Assembly (NCBI GenBank): GCA_003402705.1
Contig: QQNF01000018.1
Coordinates: 1 to 58,785, forward strand
Reading direction: 5' to 3'
From: Verrucomicrobiota bacterium
GTDB taxonomy: Bacteria > Verrucomicrobiota > Verrucomicrobiia > Verrucomicrobiales > V1-33
DNA: 58,785 nt
Below are positions 37,201 to 44,900 of the stretch, piece by piece. The notes below the pieces were generated by a model that ran no database searches, was not told where the DNA came from, and saw nothing but the letters and a program-made list of their open reading frames with translations. A program made the position numbers and the translations under genes. The number at the start of each line of letters is the position of its first letter. The first letter of the stretch is position 1.

Positions 37201-37783
37201 GCTGGCGGCGCAGGAACCGGCGATGGGGCTTAAGTTGGAGAACCGGATGGTGAGCCTGTCTTATCGGAATCTGGCGGAGGTGACGGTGAATTACTATCCG
37301 ATGGATCTGGAGTTTCTGTTCAGTGCGAATCCGTTTGTGACGCAGGACACGAGCCGGTTCCGGACGATCCGGCCGAATCGGAGCGAGAAGATGATGCTGC
37401 CGGCTGGGGGGACGCATGTGTTTGCGCTGCCTGCGGAGTATCAGAGTGCGAACGTGCTGGTGGAGATCAGCGGGGGAGGGGTGACGCGGGCGGAGGCGGC
37501 GTATGCGAATGCGCTGGACGTGCAGGTGAGCGAAGGGTTCGGGCGGCTGCAGGTGCGACGTGCGGCGGACAAGAAGCCGCTGGCGAAGGTGTATGTGAAG
37601 GTGTTCGCGGAGGTGAATGGTGCGCCGGTGTTCTACAAGGACGGTTACACGGATCTGCGCGGGAAGTTTGACTATGCGAGCCTGAGCACGGGGGATCTGG
37701 ACGGGGCGACGAGGTTCTCGATCCTTGTGATGAGCGAGGAATTCGGGGCGACGGTGAAGGAAGTGCAGCCACCGAAGCGCTGA
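31271..37783 (+). CDS. Giant secreted protein of unknown function (2170 residues)
   Basis: 2170 residues from the ATG at 31271, with a signal peptide (SISFCLVPFLVLSATVPAA). Residues ~20-400 are helical. Residues ~430-1000 look like successive beta-sandwich modules of the alpha-2-macroglobulin MG type (KNVPKLLVKVYEINTE; VWIVEFIGGGRSSRALI; a run of Val/Gly strands). A Gly/Lys/Asp-rich linker lies at ~1335-1410. Then comes a helical part with KVERKENTVTLTPGGKG and YFPAPGKFAHYPVH, and a C-terminal sandwich (VYVKVFAEVNGAPVFYKDGY). No thioester CGEQ motif or catalytic signature was seen. The role may be a periplasmic or surface scaffold or protease trap; that is inference. Codon use matches neighbours, so it is not recently acquired. 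Confidence 0.7.
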   Translation: MKSISFCLVPFLVLSATVPAADTGFPERFALAADRGAVLKELIPGTDDYYYYHALHLQHQGKKAELGVLLGEWENRFQQANARRNEIRNRQVLLDYGTDPAGSLEYLRNKLGVSYNHQRVTPDARPDLATSLDPALVTREAFLADALRGTDALGNVTTSGLVHVMRNDGVELTTARRRDLLNRIHRPDFPRLVAVVNDDLGTPESGGFGEFAIHGKLTVAQLEELLKLRPALLQNTSFVNAWAAKLRPAFGEDADRSREVRGAWLGRLEALAERLAPAFNSFKAHVLYHRLVFEQEGGVTDEARLLAYLQLPRPMGYVRPEFRESEAFKLPVDLNADFAAVTGQPPVANDEGLVRSLLLAALAGAETAEKYAPYLESGWLAAVHAEARLVSGAADAAKWVSALSPGAYQALKDRVDLDFDAAVPRTWGAADDVSIDLHVKNVPKLLVKVYEINTEHVHSTTGAQVNTDLNLDGLTANSEQMHDYGEAPLQRRKRTYQFPELKGKRGVWIVEFIGGGRSSRALIRKGGLRHLVSQEASGTVVRVYDEAMKPVAKSYALMGTRRFDSGEGGLITIPFSERPGEQNVVLGDGSGFTTLERIALAGETYELKAGFHVARESLLPGKTAKLAIRPAVLLNGRPTVLGVMERVTLTIASQTLDGIPATTVYTLGGGDAAGKPEGLQLTEGGETVVEFTVPDRLASLSFLLAGEVKALGTGQTAKLSAAGAVALNGISVTEQTSDIHLSPTESGYVLEERGRSGEERAEREVVVRVVHRDYTVTREFTLKTDAGGMVALGKLEGIASVSVRSASGVERAFVLPGTRATMPGAVNAVAGVPVRLAWTGSGEPGAGDVSVLELRNGVPVRDASAAVKAGGGMVVLSGLTPGEYAVEFAPTLAATVVRVGAGTTESGHVVSAALTMELSNPAPLAITGMVKAELPARDKEAAKTMWVFKVGNAGVDTRVHVFASRYLPHFDAFESLGKDHLAQPMAMTNAWRPSLYQSARTIGEEYRYVLERRGAKHFAGNLLPRPGLLLNPWAIADTVTERQVAQAGEEAEAMTAEKPAVVTASSAADLASAKKDEAAAGPMDPDLSFLGMQGAVAYNLRPDKDGNVAIDGAALGDRQFVRIVAVDADSAVVRDFPMAAKPLALKDLRLSGGLDPQGHFSRQDRVSLLEKDVAFEFADALTATWQSVGHLGAAHGLFYSLTSNAQLMEFSFLLNWVDLKPEEKARLYSLHASHELHFFLARKDPGFFKDVVQPFLAGKRDKTFMDHYLLGADLSGYLRPWQYSGLNALERILLARRIESERPVVVRMMKDYLETQAKNPQRESFLFETALNGRSLAFFGKPGSGGGGKTWEFSGGLGGGAANGVEDGKKRYFNRSEMGRDKAGGEGGAVDGPSDPGAPPRGERFGLESLKQEEVLKEMESTVEGKDALKKLADGRASVELSDMSTVELDEKGGRGFSKQKAVEVLSRRKAVAEKAERMFRQTERTQEWAESNYYRLLIAQQTAALVPVNRFWADYAAWDGTQPFVSVHLAEAAGSFTEMVLALAALDLPFPSQVKGGKVERKENTVTLTPGGKGILFHQEIRAAEPDKEGAKLLVSQNFYRQGDRFIEQAGEKMDKFVTGEFLTGVVYGCQVVVTNPSSSRQKLEMLFQIPVGAVPVLQTQVTRSVPVVLEPYHTGTYDFQFYFPAPGKFAHYPVHLSRNFRTAASGEPFVFTVVDRLSQADKASWEYVSQNAAPGEVLTFLEQANLNTLNLDLMLWRMKDGDFAKRALALLRGRHVWHAGAGSYALLHNVPEGVTDFLMHADGFLAECGASLDSPAVKIDPVERRSYQHLEYSPLVNARAHTLGASRTILNDKLRGQFEAFVRVLGSRAQLSSEDHLAAAYYLALQDRVEEAVARFAKVEPGKVAEQVAYDYMKAWLAMCQEDTATARAVAVARAAYPVDHWRRKFAELGSQLDEIEGKAAAGAKDDDRDATQDRLAAQEPAMGLKLENRMVSLSYRNLAEVTVNYYPMDLEFLFSANPFVTQDTSRFRTIRPNRSEKMMLPAGGTHVFALPAEYQSANVLVEISGGGVTRAEAAYANALDVQVSEGFGRLQVRRAADKKPLAKVYVKVFAEVNGAPVFYKDGYTDLRGKFDYASLSTGDLDGATRFSILVMSEEFGATVKEVQPPKR

Positions 37784-37801
37784 GGGGGGGCGGGTTGGGT
37801 G

Positions 37802-37914
37802 GGCTGGGGCATTGAGGTCACAGGCAAGATGCCTGTGCCACTTTGCCTCCCGGGATGTGGAGGGGGGGGAGCTGGGGCAATGAAGTCACAGGCAGGATGC
37901 CTGTGCCACTTTGC
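37802..37914. repeat. Two direct copies of a CACAGGCA palindrome element
   Basis: Two ~45-base copies begin at 37802 and 37870. Each holds CACAGGCA-nnA-TGCCTGTG (37819-37837 and 37887-37905) followed by CCACTTTGC. The translated motif G-T-G-I-L-P-V appears on the minus strand, a signature of a repeat widespread in Verrucomicrobiota that is often mis-annotated as protein. They lie in the 168-base spacer between the giant protein and BI-1 genes. Confidence 0.85.
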
Positions 37915-37951
37915 TTGCGGTGGGCGGAGGTGGTGATAGAATGAGGGCACT

Positions 37952-38647
37952 ATGAACTATTACGAATCCCCAGCGACGGTAGCAGACATTCCAGAATCGG
38001 GACGAGCCGCATTTATTCGGCGGACGTACGGGCATCTTGCGGGTGCGGTGGCGGCGTTTGTGGTGCTGGAGACCCTCTTGATTACGAGCGGGGCGGGAAA
38101 GGCGCTGGCTGGGCTGATGCTGGGTGGACGGTGGTCGTGGCTGATTGTGCTGGGTGGGTTCATGCTGGTGTCGCGGGTGGCGACGACGTGGGCGGCGACG
38201 TCTGTGAAGCGGAGCACGCAGTATGCTGGGCTGGGATTGTATGTGGCGGCGGAGGCGATTATTTTTGCGCCGCTGATCATGGTGGCGCTGAGCATTGATC
38301 CGCAGCTGCTGGGGAAGGCGATGCTGATTACGGTGGGGTTGTTTGTCGGGCTGTCGTGGGTGGCGTTTGCGACGAAGAAGGATTTTTCGTTTCTGGGTGG
38401 GTTTCTGAGGATTGCGGGGATGGTGGCGCTGGCGACGATTGTGGCGTCGTTGATTTTCGGGTTTTCGCTGGGGACCTTGTTCTGCGTGCTGATGGTGGCG
38501 CTGGTGGGAGGGACGATTGTGTATCAGACCTCGAATGTGATTCATCATTACCATCCGGATCAGCATGTGGCGGCGTCGCTGGCGCTGTTTGCGTCGTTTG
38601 CGACGCTGCTGTGGTATGTGATTCAGATTGTGATGGACCGCGACTGA
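37952..38647 (+). CDS. Bax inhibitor-1/YccA family membrane protein
   Basis: 231 residues with about seven transmembrane helices. The N-terminal soluble part (DIPESGRAAFIRRTYGHLAGAV) and the membrane core (YAGLGLYVAAEAIIFAPLI; YQTSNVIHHY, followed by D) follow the BI-1/YetJ/YccA pattern. The pair of Asp residues that forms the pH sensor in YetJ is only partly evident (Asp near the C-terminus). The family members are calcium-leak channels or modulators of the FtsH protease in the inner membrane. A terminator hairpin follows at 38675-38705. Confidence 0.85.
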   Translation: MNYYESPATVADIPESGRAAFIRRTYGHLAGAVAAFVVLETLLITSGAGKALAGLMLGGRWSWLIVLGGFMLVSRVATTWAATSVKRSTQYAGLGLYVAAEAIIFAPLIMVALSIDPQLLGKAMLITVGLFVGLSWVAFATKKDFSFLGGFLRIAGMVALATIVASLIFGFSLGTLFCVLMVALVGGTIVYQTSNVIHHYHPDQHVAASLALFASFATLLWYVIQIVMDRD

Positions 38648-38674
38648 GGGTGAGGGTGTGAGGAATTGAGGATG

Positions 38675-38705
38675 GGGGCAGTGGGCGCGGCTCGCTGCCC
38701 CTGTT
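38675..38705 (+). terminator. Probable terminator after BI-1
   Basis: GGGGCAG (38675-38681) pairs with CTGCCCC (38695-38701), followed by a short TGTTT tract. The stem is strong but the T-run is weak. Confidence 0.55.
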
Positions 38706-38750
38706 TGCGTTCCGGTGATCCGGTGCTTGCCCTCGGCGGGGATATCGTCC

Positions 38751-39716
38751 ATGAACGGCGGCATGGAAACCCCCCGGAAAGCGATGACCTCAGGATCAGA
38801 GCGAGGTGATGGCATGGCGTGGATGCTGGCTGGCTCGATCCTGCTGACGCTGGCGGCGTTTTTCGGGCTGGTGCCGAAGTTTGCGGCTGGGAATGCGCAG
38901 GCGACGCTGCCGTGGCTGACGAATTCGTGGAACAACGAGAACAAGCTGTATGAGCACGGGTGGATGGTGGTGCCGGTGATGGGGTGGTTTTTGTGGAAGG
39001 CGTCGGTGGAGATGCGGAAGGAGCCGGTGACGCAGGGGGTGGCGGGGTTGTGGTGGCTGGCGGCGGGGGTGTTTCTGTGGGTGGGGGCGTTTCGGGGGAT
39101 TCAGGCGCGGGCGGCGGTGTTGAGCCTGCCGTTTCTGGTGATGGGGGCGGCGCATTTTGCGCTGGGGTGGAAGGCGGCGCGGCATTTGTTTTTCCCGCTG
39201 AGTTTTGTGTTGTTCATGATTCCGGTGCCTGGGTTGGAGCAGCGGACGAACGACTTGGCGATTCTGTCGACGAAGCTGGCGCATCACGTGGGCAACCTGA
39301 TTGGGATCCCGACGATTCAGTCGGGGACGCAGCTGCTGGATCCTGACGGGGGGTCGTTCAAGGTGGATGACGGGTGCAGCGGGATTCGGTCGATTGTGGC
39401 GCTGCTGCTGATCAGTTATATTTATGCGATGGTGGCGCACCGGCGGTGGGGGGAGCGGGCGGTGATATTTGCGGCGGCGCTGCCGCTGGCGATTCCTGCG
39501 AATGCGGTGCGGATTGTGTCGATTCTGGTGGTGGCGAAGTTTGACCGGACATTTGCGATGAACACGTGGCACAATTATTCGGGGTTTTTCAGTTTTGGGG
39601 CGGCCTTGGCGTTTCTGCTGGTGATCAGTGCGGTGATGCGAGGTGGGTTGCGGGCGTTGCGGCCGAAGGTGAAGGTGACGCGGGTGGGTGGCGATGAAAC
39701 GGGAGGTCAGCCATGA
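38751..39716 (+). CDS. Exosortase
   Basis: 321 residues with 8-9 transmembrane helices. The exosortase catalytic triad is visible: Cys209 in VDDGCSGIRSIVALL, Arg in AIPANAVRIVSI, and His in MNTWHNYSGF. Exosortases are inner-membrane transpeptidases that cut PEP-CTERM-type sorting signals and attach proteins to surface glycans or exopolysaccharide. No protein with a C-terminal PEP-CTERM signal is encoded in the window. ATG 38751 follows GGCGGGGA by 8 bases; a GTG at 38715 and ATG at 38763 are alternatives. The stop overlaps the next gene's start as ATGA. Confidence 0.92.
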   Translation: MNGGMETPRKAMTSGSERGDGMAWMLAGSILLTLAAFFGLVPKFAAGNAQATLPWLTNSWNNENKLYEHGWMVVPVMGWFLWKASVEMRKEPVTQGVAGLWWLAAGVFLWVGAFRGIQARAAVLSLPFLVMGAAHFALGWKAARHLFFPLSFVLFMIPVPGLEQRTNDLAILSTKLAHHVGNLIGIPTIQSGTQLLDPDGGSFKVDDGCSGIRSIVALLLISYIYAMVAHRRWGERAVIFAAALPLAIPANAVRIVSILVVAKFDRTFAMNTWHNYSGFFSFGAALAFLLVISAVMRGGLRALRPKVKVTRVGGDETGGQP

Positions 39717-40486
39717 CAAAACGACTGATGATTGTGCAGGTGCTGTTGCTGGCGGGCTTGAGTCTGGTGTTTCTGCTGCCGCAGACGCCCCCGATGCGTG
39801 AGGCGGCGTTGCGGGCGGAGTTGCCGACGTGGGTGGGTGGTGGGTGGGAAGGCGGGAGTGACTTGGAGGCGTCGAAGGAGGAGCGGGAGATTCTGGCGAA
39901 GGACACGGAGTTTTTCCGGCGGAGTTATTTCCGGTCGGTGGGGGGTGGCCTTGAGACGTCGCTGCTGGACGAGACGCAGAGCGGGCGGATGAGTGATGTG
40001 GTGAGTGCGGGGATTGTGCTGTCGGGCAAGGATCCGAGTAACAGCATTCATGCGCTGGAGCGGTGTTTGACGGCGCAGGGGTTCAACATTGCGGAGCCGA
40101 CGACGATGCTAGTGAAGCTGAAGAGCGGGCATGTGCTGCCGGTGAGGCGGTTGTTCTGCACGCGGGTGGATCCGGCGACGCGGGCGATGGCGCGGAGCAT
40201 TGCGTATTACTGGTTTGTGGGGCACGATGCGGTGACGGGGAATCACGTGGTGCGTGGGGTCAAGGATTTCAGTGATCGGATGCTGCGAGGGTATGATCAG
40301 CGGTGGGGGTATATCACGGTGACGGCGTATCTGGACGGCGTGCGGTTTGGCGATGACAGTCTGGCGGGGGTGAGGCAGCGGCCGGTGACACCGGAGCAGG
40401 CGGACCGGACGGTGGAGGAATTTCTGGGGGATTTTGTGCCGGAGGTGGTGATGACCGAGCAGATTGCGAAGTGGTATGGCGAGTGA
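39713..40486 (+). CDS. EpsI-like exosortase-associated protein (DUF3485)
   Basis: 257 residues. An N-terminal membrane anchor (MIVQVLLLAGLSLVFLL) precedes a domain that fits the EpsI/DUF3485 family: LPTWVGGGWEG, then DPSNSIHALERCLTAQGFNI (the H-x-P/E-x-C-like segment) and VRRLFCTRVDP. EpsI proteins occur next to or fused with exosortases and probably help exopolysaccharide export. It overlaps the exosortase stop by 4 bases, so the two proteins act together. Confidence 0.85.
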   Translation: MTKRLMIVQVLLLAGLSLVFLLPQTPPMREAALRAELPTWVGGGWEGGSDLEASKEEREILAKDTEFFRRSYFRSVGGGLETSLLDETQSGRMSDVVSAGIVLSGKDPSNSIHALERCLTAQGFNIAEPTTMLVKLKSGHVLPVRRLFCTRVDPATRAMARSIAYYWFVGHDAVTGNHVVRGVKDFSDRMLRGYDQRWGYITVTAYLDGVRFGDDSLAGVRQRPVTPEQADRTVEEFLGDFVPEVVMTEQIAKWYGE

Positions 40487-40510
40487 GGGGGCGAGTGATG
40501 AGTTGATGAG

Positions 40511-41905
40511 ATGACGATGGAATCTGAGGGAATGGAGCGGAGATTGCCGTCGGTGGATCGGTTGCTGCGGGCGGTGCCGGGGTGGGCTGGGTTGCCGGGG
40601 CCGATGGCGGCGATGGTGGTGAGGCGGGTGGTGAGGGAGTGGCGCGAGGCGGCGATGGGCGGGGTGGCGCCACCGGATTTCGAGGTGGCGGTGGAGGTGG
40701 TGAGGGTGGAGATGGAATTGCTAGCACGGCGGCGGATTGGGGTCGTGATCAATGGGACGGGCGTGCTGCTGCATACGAATCTGGGTCGGGCACCGCTGGC
40801 GGCGGGGGTGGCGGCGAGGGTGGCGGAGGTGGCGTCGTCCTATCACAATCTGGAGCTGGACATGGAGACGGGCGAGCGGGGCGGGCGCGGCGAATTTCTG
40901 GAGACGGCGCTGGCGTTGCTGTCGGGTGCGGAGGCGGCGACGGTGGTGAACAATTGTGCGGCGGCGCTGGTGCTGATGCTGAGGCATCTGACGGGTGGCG
41001 GGAGGCGGGAGGTGGTGATTTCGCGCGGGCAGCTGGTCGAGATCGGGGGAGGGTTCCGGGTGCCGGAGATTCTGGAGACGAGCGGGGCGATTTTGAGGGA
41101 AGTGGGGACGACGAATCGGACGACGCTGGAGGATTATCGGAGGGCGATCGGGGCGGGGACGGCTGCGGTGTTGCGGGTGCACCGGTCGAATTTTGTGATG
41201 GAGGGGTTTACGGGCGAGCCGGGGCTGGGGGAACTGGCTGGGCTGGCGCGGGAGTGCGGAGTGCCGCTGGTGGAGGATCTGGGGAGCGGGGCGGTGGTGG
41301 ACACGGCGCAGTTTGCGGGATTGGGGCATGAGCCGACGGCGGCGGAGTCGTTGGCGGCGGGGGTGGATCTGGTGTGCACGAGCGGGGACAAGTTGTTCGG
41401 GGGCCCGCAGTCCGGGTTGATTTTCGGGAAGCGGGAACTGGTGCGGGGATTGAAGCGGGATCCGATGTATCGGGTGCTGCGGTGTGATCGATTGGCGTAT
41501 GTGGCGCTGCAGGAGACGGCGGCGATGAGTCTGGAGGCTGGGGTGGGGCGTGCGGCGGGTGGGGTGCCGCTGATGGCGATGCTGGGGGTTGGGGTGGAGG
41601 AATTGGAGGGGAGGGCGGAGGCGGTGGTGGGGATGGCGCGGGCGATTGGGGGGAAGGTGGAGTTGGAGGTGGTGCGGAGCGAGGCGCGGTGTGGTGGTGG
41701 GACGATGCCGAAGGGGGTTATTCCGTCGGTGGCGCTGCGGGTGACGTTGCGGGGAGTGGGGGCGGACGAGGCGGCGAGGCGATTGAGGTTGGGGCGGGTG
41801 GCGGTGCTGGGGCGGGTGGCTGGTGGGGCGGTGCTGGTGGATTTGCGGACGGTGCTGCCGGGGCACGATGGGGCGCTGGGGGAGATGCTGGGGCGATTGG
41901 GGTGA
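40511..41905 (+). CDS. selA: L-seryl-tRNA(Sec) selenium transferase
   Basis: 464 residues of the usual SelA length. The PLP-binding lysine lies near residue 294 in TSGDKLFGGPQSG. Other motifs: INGTGVLLHTNLGRAPL, NNCAAALVLML, RVHRSNFVMEGFT, EDLGSGA. It converts Ser-tRNA(Sec) to Sec-tRNA(Sec) with selenophosphate, so the organism probably makes selenoproteins. selB, selC and selD are not in the window. It follows the EpsI-like gene by 24 bases but has no evident functional link to it. Confidence 0.93.
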   Translation: MTMESEGMERRLPSVDRLLRAVPGWAGLPGPMAAMVVRRVVREWREAAMGGVAPPDFEVAVEVVRVEMELLARRRIGVVINGTGVLLHTNLGRAPLAAGVAARVAEVASSYHNLELDMETGERGGRGEFLETALALLSGAEAATVVNNCAAALVLMLRHLTGGGRREVVISRGQLVEIGGGFRVPEILETSGAILREVGTTNRTTLEDYRRAIGAGTAAVLRVHRSNFVMEGFTGEPGLGELAGLARECGVPLVEDLGSGAVVDTAQFAGLGHEPTAAESLAAGVDLVCTSGDKLFGGPQSGLIFGKRELVRGLKRDPMYRVLRCDRLAYVALQETAAMSLEAGVGRAAGGVPLMAMLGVGVEELEGRAEAVVGMARAIGGKVELEVVRSEARCGGGTMPKGVIPSVALRVTLRGVGADEAARRLRLGRVAVLGRVAGGAVLVDLRTVLPGHDGALGEMLGRLG

Positions 41906-41977
41906 GGGGGTACCGTTGAAGCGGAGACAGAAGGGGAGGGGCGGGAGCGTTTGCGTTGGCCCGACTGACTTTCTCCG

Positions 41978-44900
41978 ATGCGTGCCTCTATTCTTCTGAT
42001 TGCTGCGGTGGTGCCTGTGCTTGCGCAGGACACCTCGCTTGTCCGTGAGTCCGAACCGCTGACGCCGATGGAGGAAGCGAAGCGATTCCGGCTGCCGCCG
42101 GGGTTTTCGGCGCAACTGGTGGCGAGCGAGCCGGTGGTGAACAAGCCGATGAATCTGGCGTTTGATGAGAAGGGGCGGCTGTGGTGCACGTCGTCGGCGG
42201 AGTATCCGTGGGCGGTGAAGAAGGAGCAGTGGGCGACGCAGGAGGGGTTGCTGAAGGAATCGCGGGACAAGATTCTGGTGTTTTCGGATCGAGACGGGGA
42301 TGGTGTGGTGGAGACGCCGACGGTGTTTGCGGACAATCTGAACATACCGACGGGCGTGCTGCCGTACGGGAACGGATGCATTGCGTGGAGCATTCCGAAC
42401 ATCTGGCGGCTGGAGGACACGGATGGGGACGGGAAGTGCGACAAGCGGACCGTGCTGTTTGGGCCGTTAGGGTGGGAGATGGACACGCACGGGATGATTT
42501 CGAGTCTGAGGATGGGGATGGATGGGTGGGTGTATGCGACGCACGGTTTCAATAACACATCGCATTTCGAGGTGAGGGTGGAGAACAATGCTGCGGCGGC
42601 GGGGCGGGTGAAGAAGCCGACGCCGAGTGCGGGGAACACGGGGGTGCCGCGGGGTGAGCTGGACTGGGGGTATTCGCTGGATCTGCACAGCGGGAACGTG
42701 TTCCGGTTCCGGCCGGACGGGTCGGCGGTGGAGCCGTACTCGTGGGGCCAGGTGAATCCGTTCGGGCTGGCGCAGGACAGCTGGGGGAATTTCTACACGG
42801 CGGATTGTCACAGCAATCCGATCACGCAGTTGATCGCGGGGGCGTTTTATCCGAGTTTCGGGAAGCCGCATGACGGGTTGGGGTTTGCGCCGGTGATGTG
42901 CGAGCATGCGCATGGATCGACGGGATTGTGCGGGGTGCTGTATCTTGACGGAGGGGTGTGGGGAGCGGAGTGGGAGGATCACATGCTGGTGGGGAACTGT
43001 GTGACGAGCCGGATCAACCATGATGCAGTTAGGTTCACGGGGGCGACGCCGAAGGCGGAGGAGCGTGAGGATTTCATGGTGAGCGAGGATCCGTGGTTCC
43101 GTCCGGTGGACTTGCGGTTAGGGCCTGATGGGTCGCTGTATGTGGCGGATTTCTACAATCGGATCATCGGGCATTATGAAGTGCCGCTAACGCATCCGGG
43201 GCGGGATCGCGAGCGCGGGCGGATCTGGCGGATTGTGAAGGAGGGAGCGAAGGGCCAGCGGGAGATGAATTTCGAGAAGGATGCGGTGATGCGTCGGCGG
43301 TTTACGGGGCCTGAGAAGAGCCCTGCGGGCGGGGGGAGCCGGATGCTGGCGGCGACGGCGGAGTGGATCACGATGCATCCGGGGGAGAAGAGTGCGTGGA
43401 CGGCGGCGGTGGTGGCGGAGAGCCTTGAGAAGACGGCGGGTGAGGATGCTAGTCTGCGGCAGACCCTGCGGGTGGCATTGCGGGCGCTGCTGCAGGAACC
43501 GGGTGGGTTTGCGGGATTGGCGGGGATGAAGCCGACGGCTGGACTGGCGGCGGTGGTCCGGACGATACAGACACCGGAGGCGTCGGCGTGGACATTGGAT
43601 TTTCTGTTGAATGAGCCGCAGGCGGATCGTGGGGAATTGCGGAATACGGTGGCGTCGCTGGCGAGGAATCTGCCTGCGGATGGCGAGGCGAAGCTGGTGG
43701 GATTTGTGAGGCGGACGTTTGCGGATGACCATGGGGCGCAACTGGAGCTGGCGGGGGCGATTCGTCAGGGACTGGCGAGGCGCGGGGGCGAGCCGGGGGT
43801 GGAGGCGAAGGCGTGGCTGGGGGAAGTGGCGGCGCAGTTGTTTGCGGCGATTGATGGGACGGCGGAAGGGACCGAGTGGGTGCCAGCGCCGGGGGACGAG
43901 TGGGTGCTGCAGAAGCGGCCGTGTGCGGACGGGCGGGAGGCGACGCTGTTGTCGAGTCTGGGGAGTAAAGGGGAGGGATTTGCGGGTGTGATGAAGTCGG
44001 CGGTGTTTGCGTGTCCTGACAAGTTTGCGTTCTGGGTGAACGGGCATCGGGGTCGGCCGGAGAAGGAGGCGACTGAGCGGACGTATGTGCGGCTGGTGGC
44101 GGTGGACGGGGATGTGGAGTTCGTGAGGGCGTATCCGCCGCGGAATGACACGGCGCAGCGGGTCGAGTGGGAGTTGGCGGGGCATGTTGGGAAGCGGGTT
44201 CGTTTTGAGATTGTGGACGAGGATGATAATGCCAAAGGCGAGGCGTATGCGTGGCTGGCGGCGGGGCGGTTTGAGCCTGGGGTGATTGCGTTGCCGACGG
44301 AGGATGGGGACGGGTTTATCCGGACGGCTGCGGGGATGGCGTCGGAGCTGAAGCTGACCGGGCAGATACCGGTGCTGGCGAAGCTGCTGGCGCGGAAGGG
44401 ATTGAATGGGGAGACGCGGAGTGCGGTGGCGACGGCGCTGGCGGCGATGAAACAGCCGCAGGCGATTGCGACGGTGTTGAAGACGGCTCCGGCGGCGCTG
44501 CAGGGCGTGCTGGCGGAGATTCTGGCGGGTAGTGCGGAGGGAGCGGCGGCGCTGATGGATTGCGGGGTTCCGGTGCTGCTGACGCAGCCGGTGGTGGCGC
44601 AGAAGGTGGCGGCGTTGAACAATGCGGTGCTAAGCGAGCGGGCGGCGGCGATGACGAAGGGATTGCCGCCGGCGAGTGAGGAGACGGCGGCGTTGATTGC
44701 GGCGCGGATTCGGAATCATGCGGGAGCGGCGAAGGATCTGGCGGCGGGGCAGGCGGTGTTCAAGGTGCACTGTGCGGTGTGTCACCGGATGGGAGGCGAG
44801 GGCAACGTGGTGGGGCCGCAACTGGATGGGGTGGGGAATCGCGGGATCGAGCGGCTCTGCGAGGACATTCTGGATCCGCACCGGGCGGTCGATCCTAACT

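Noticed and set aside
38796..39719. 307-codon antisense frame opposite the exosortase
   Set aside because: It mirrors a well-supported membrane protein and is rich in Arg, His and Gln, typical of a shadow.
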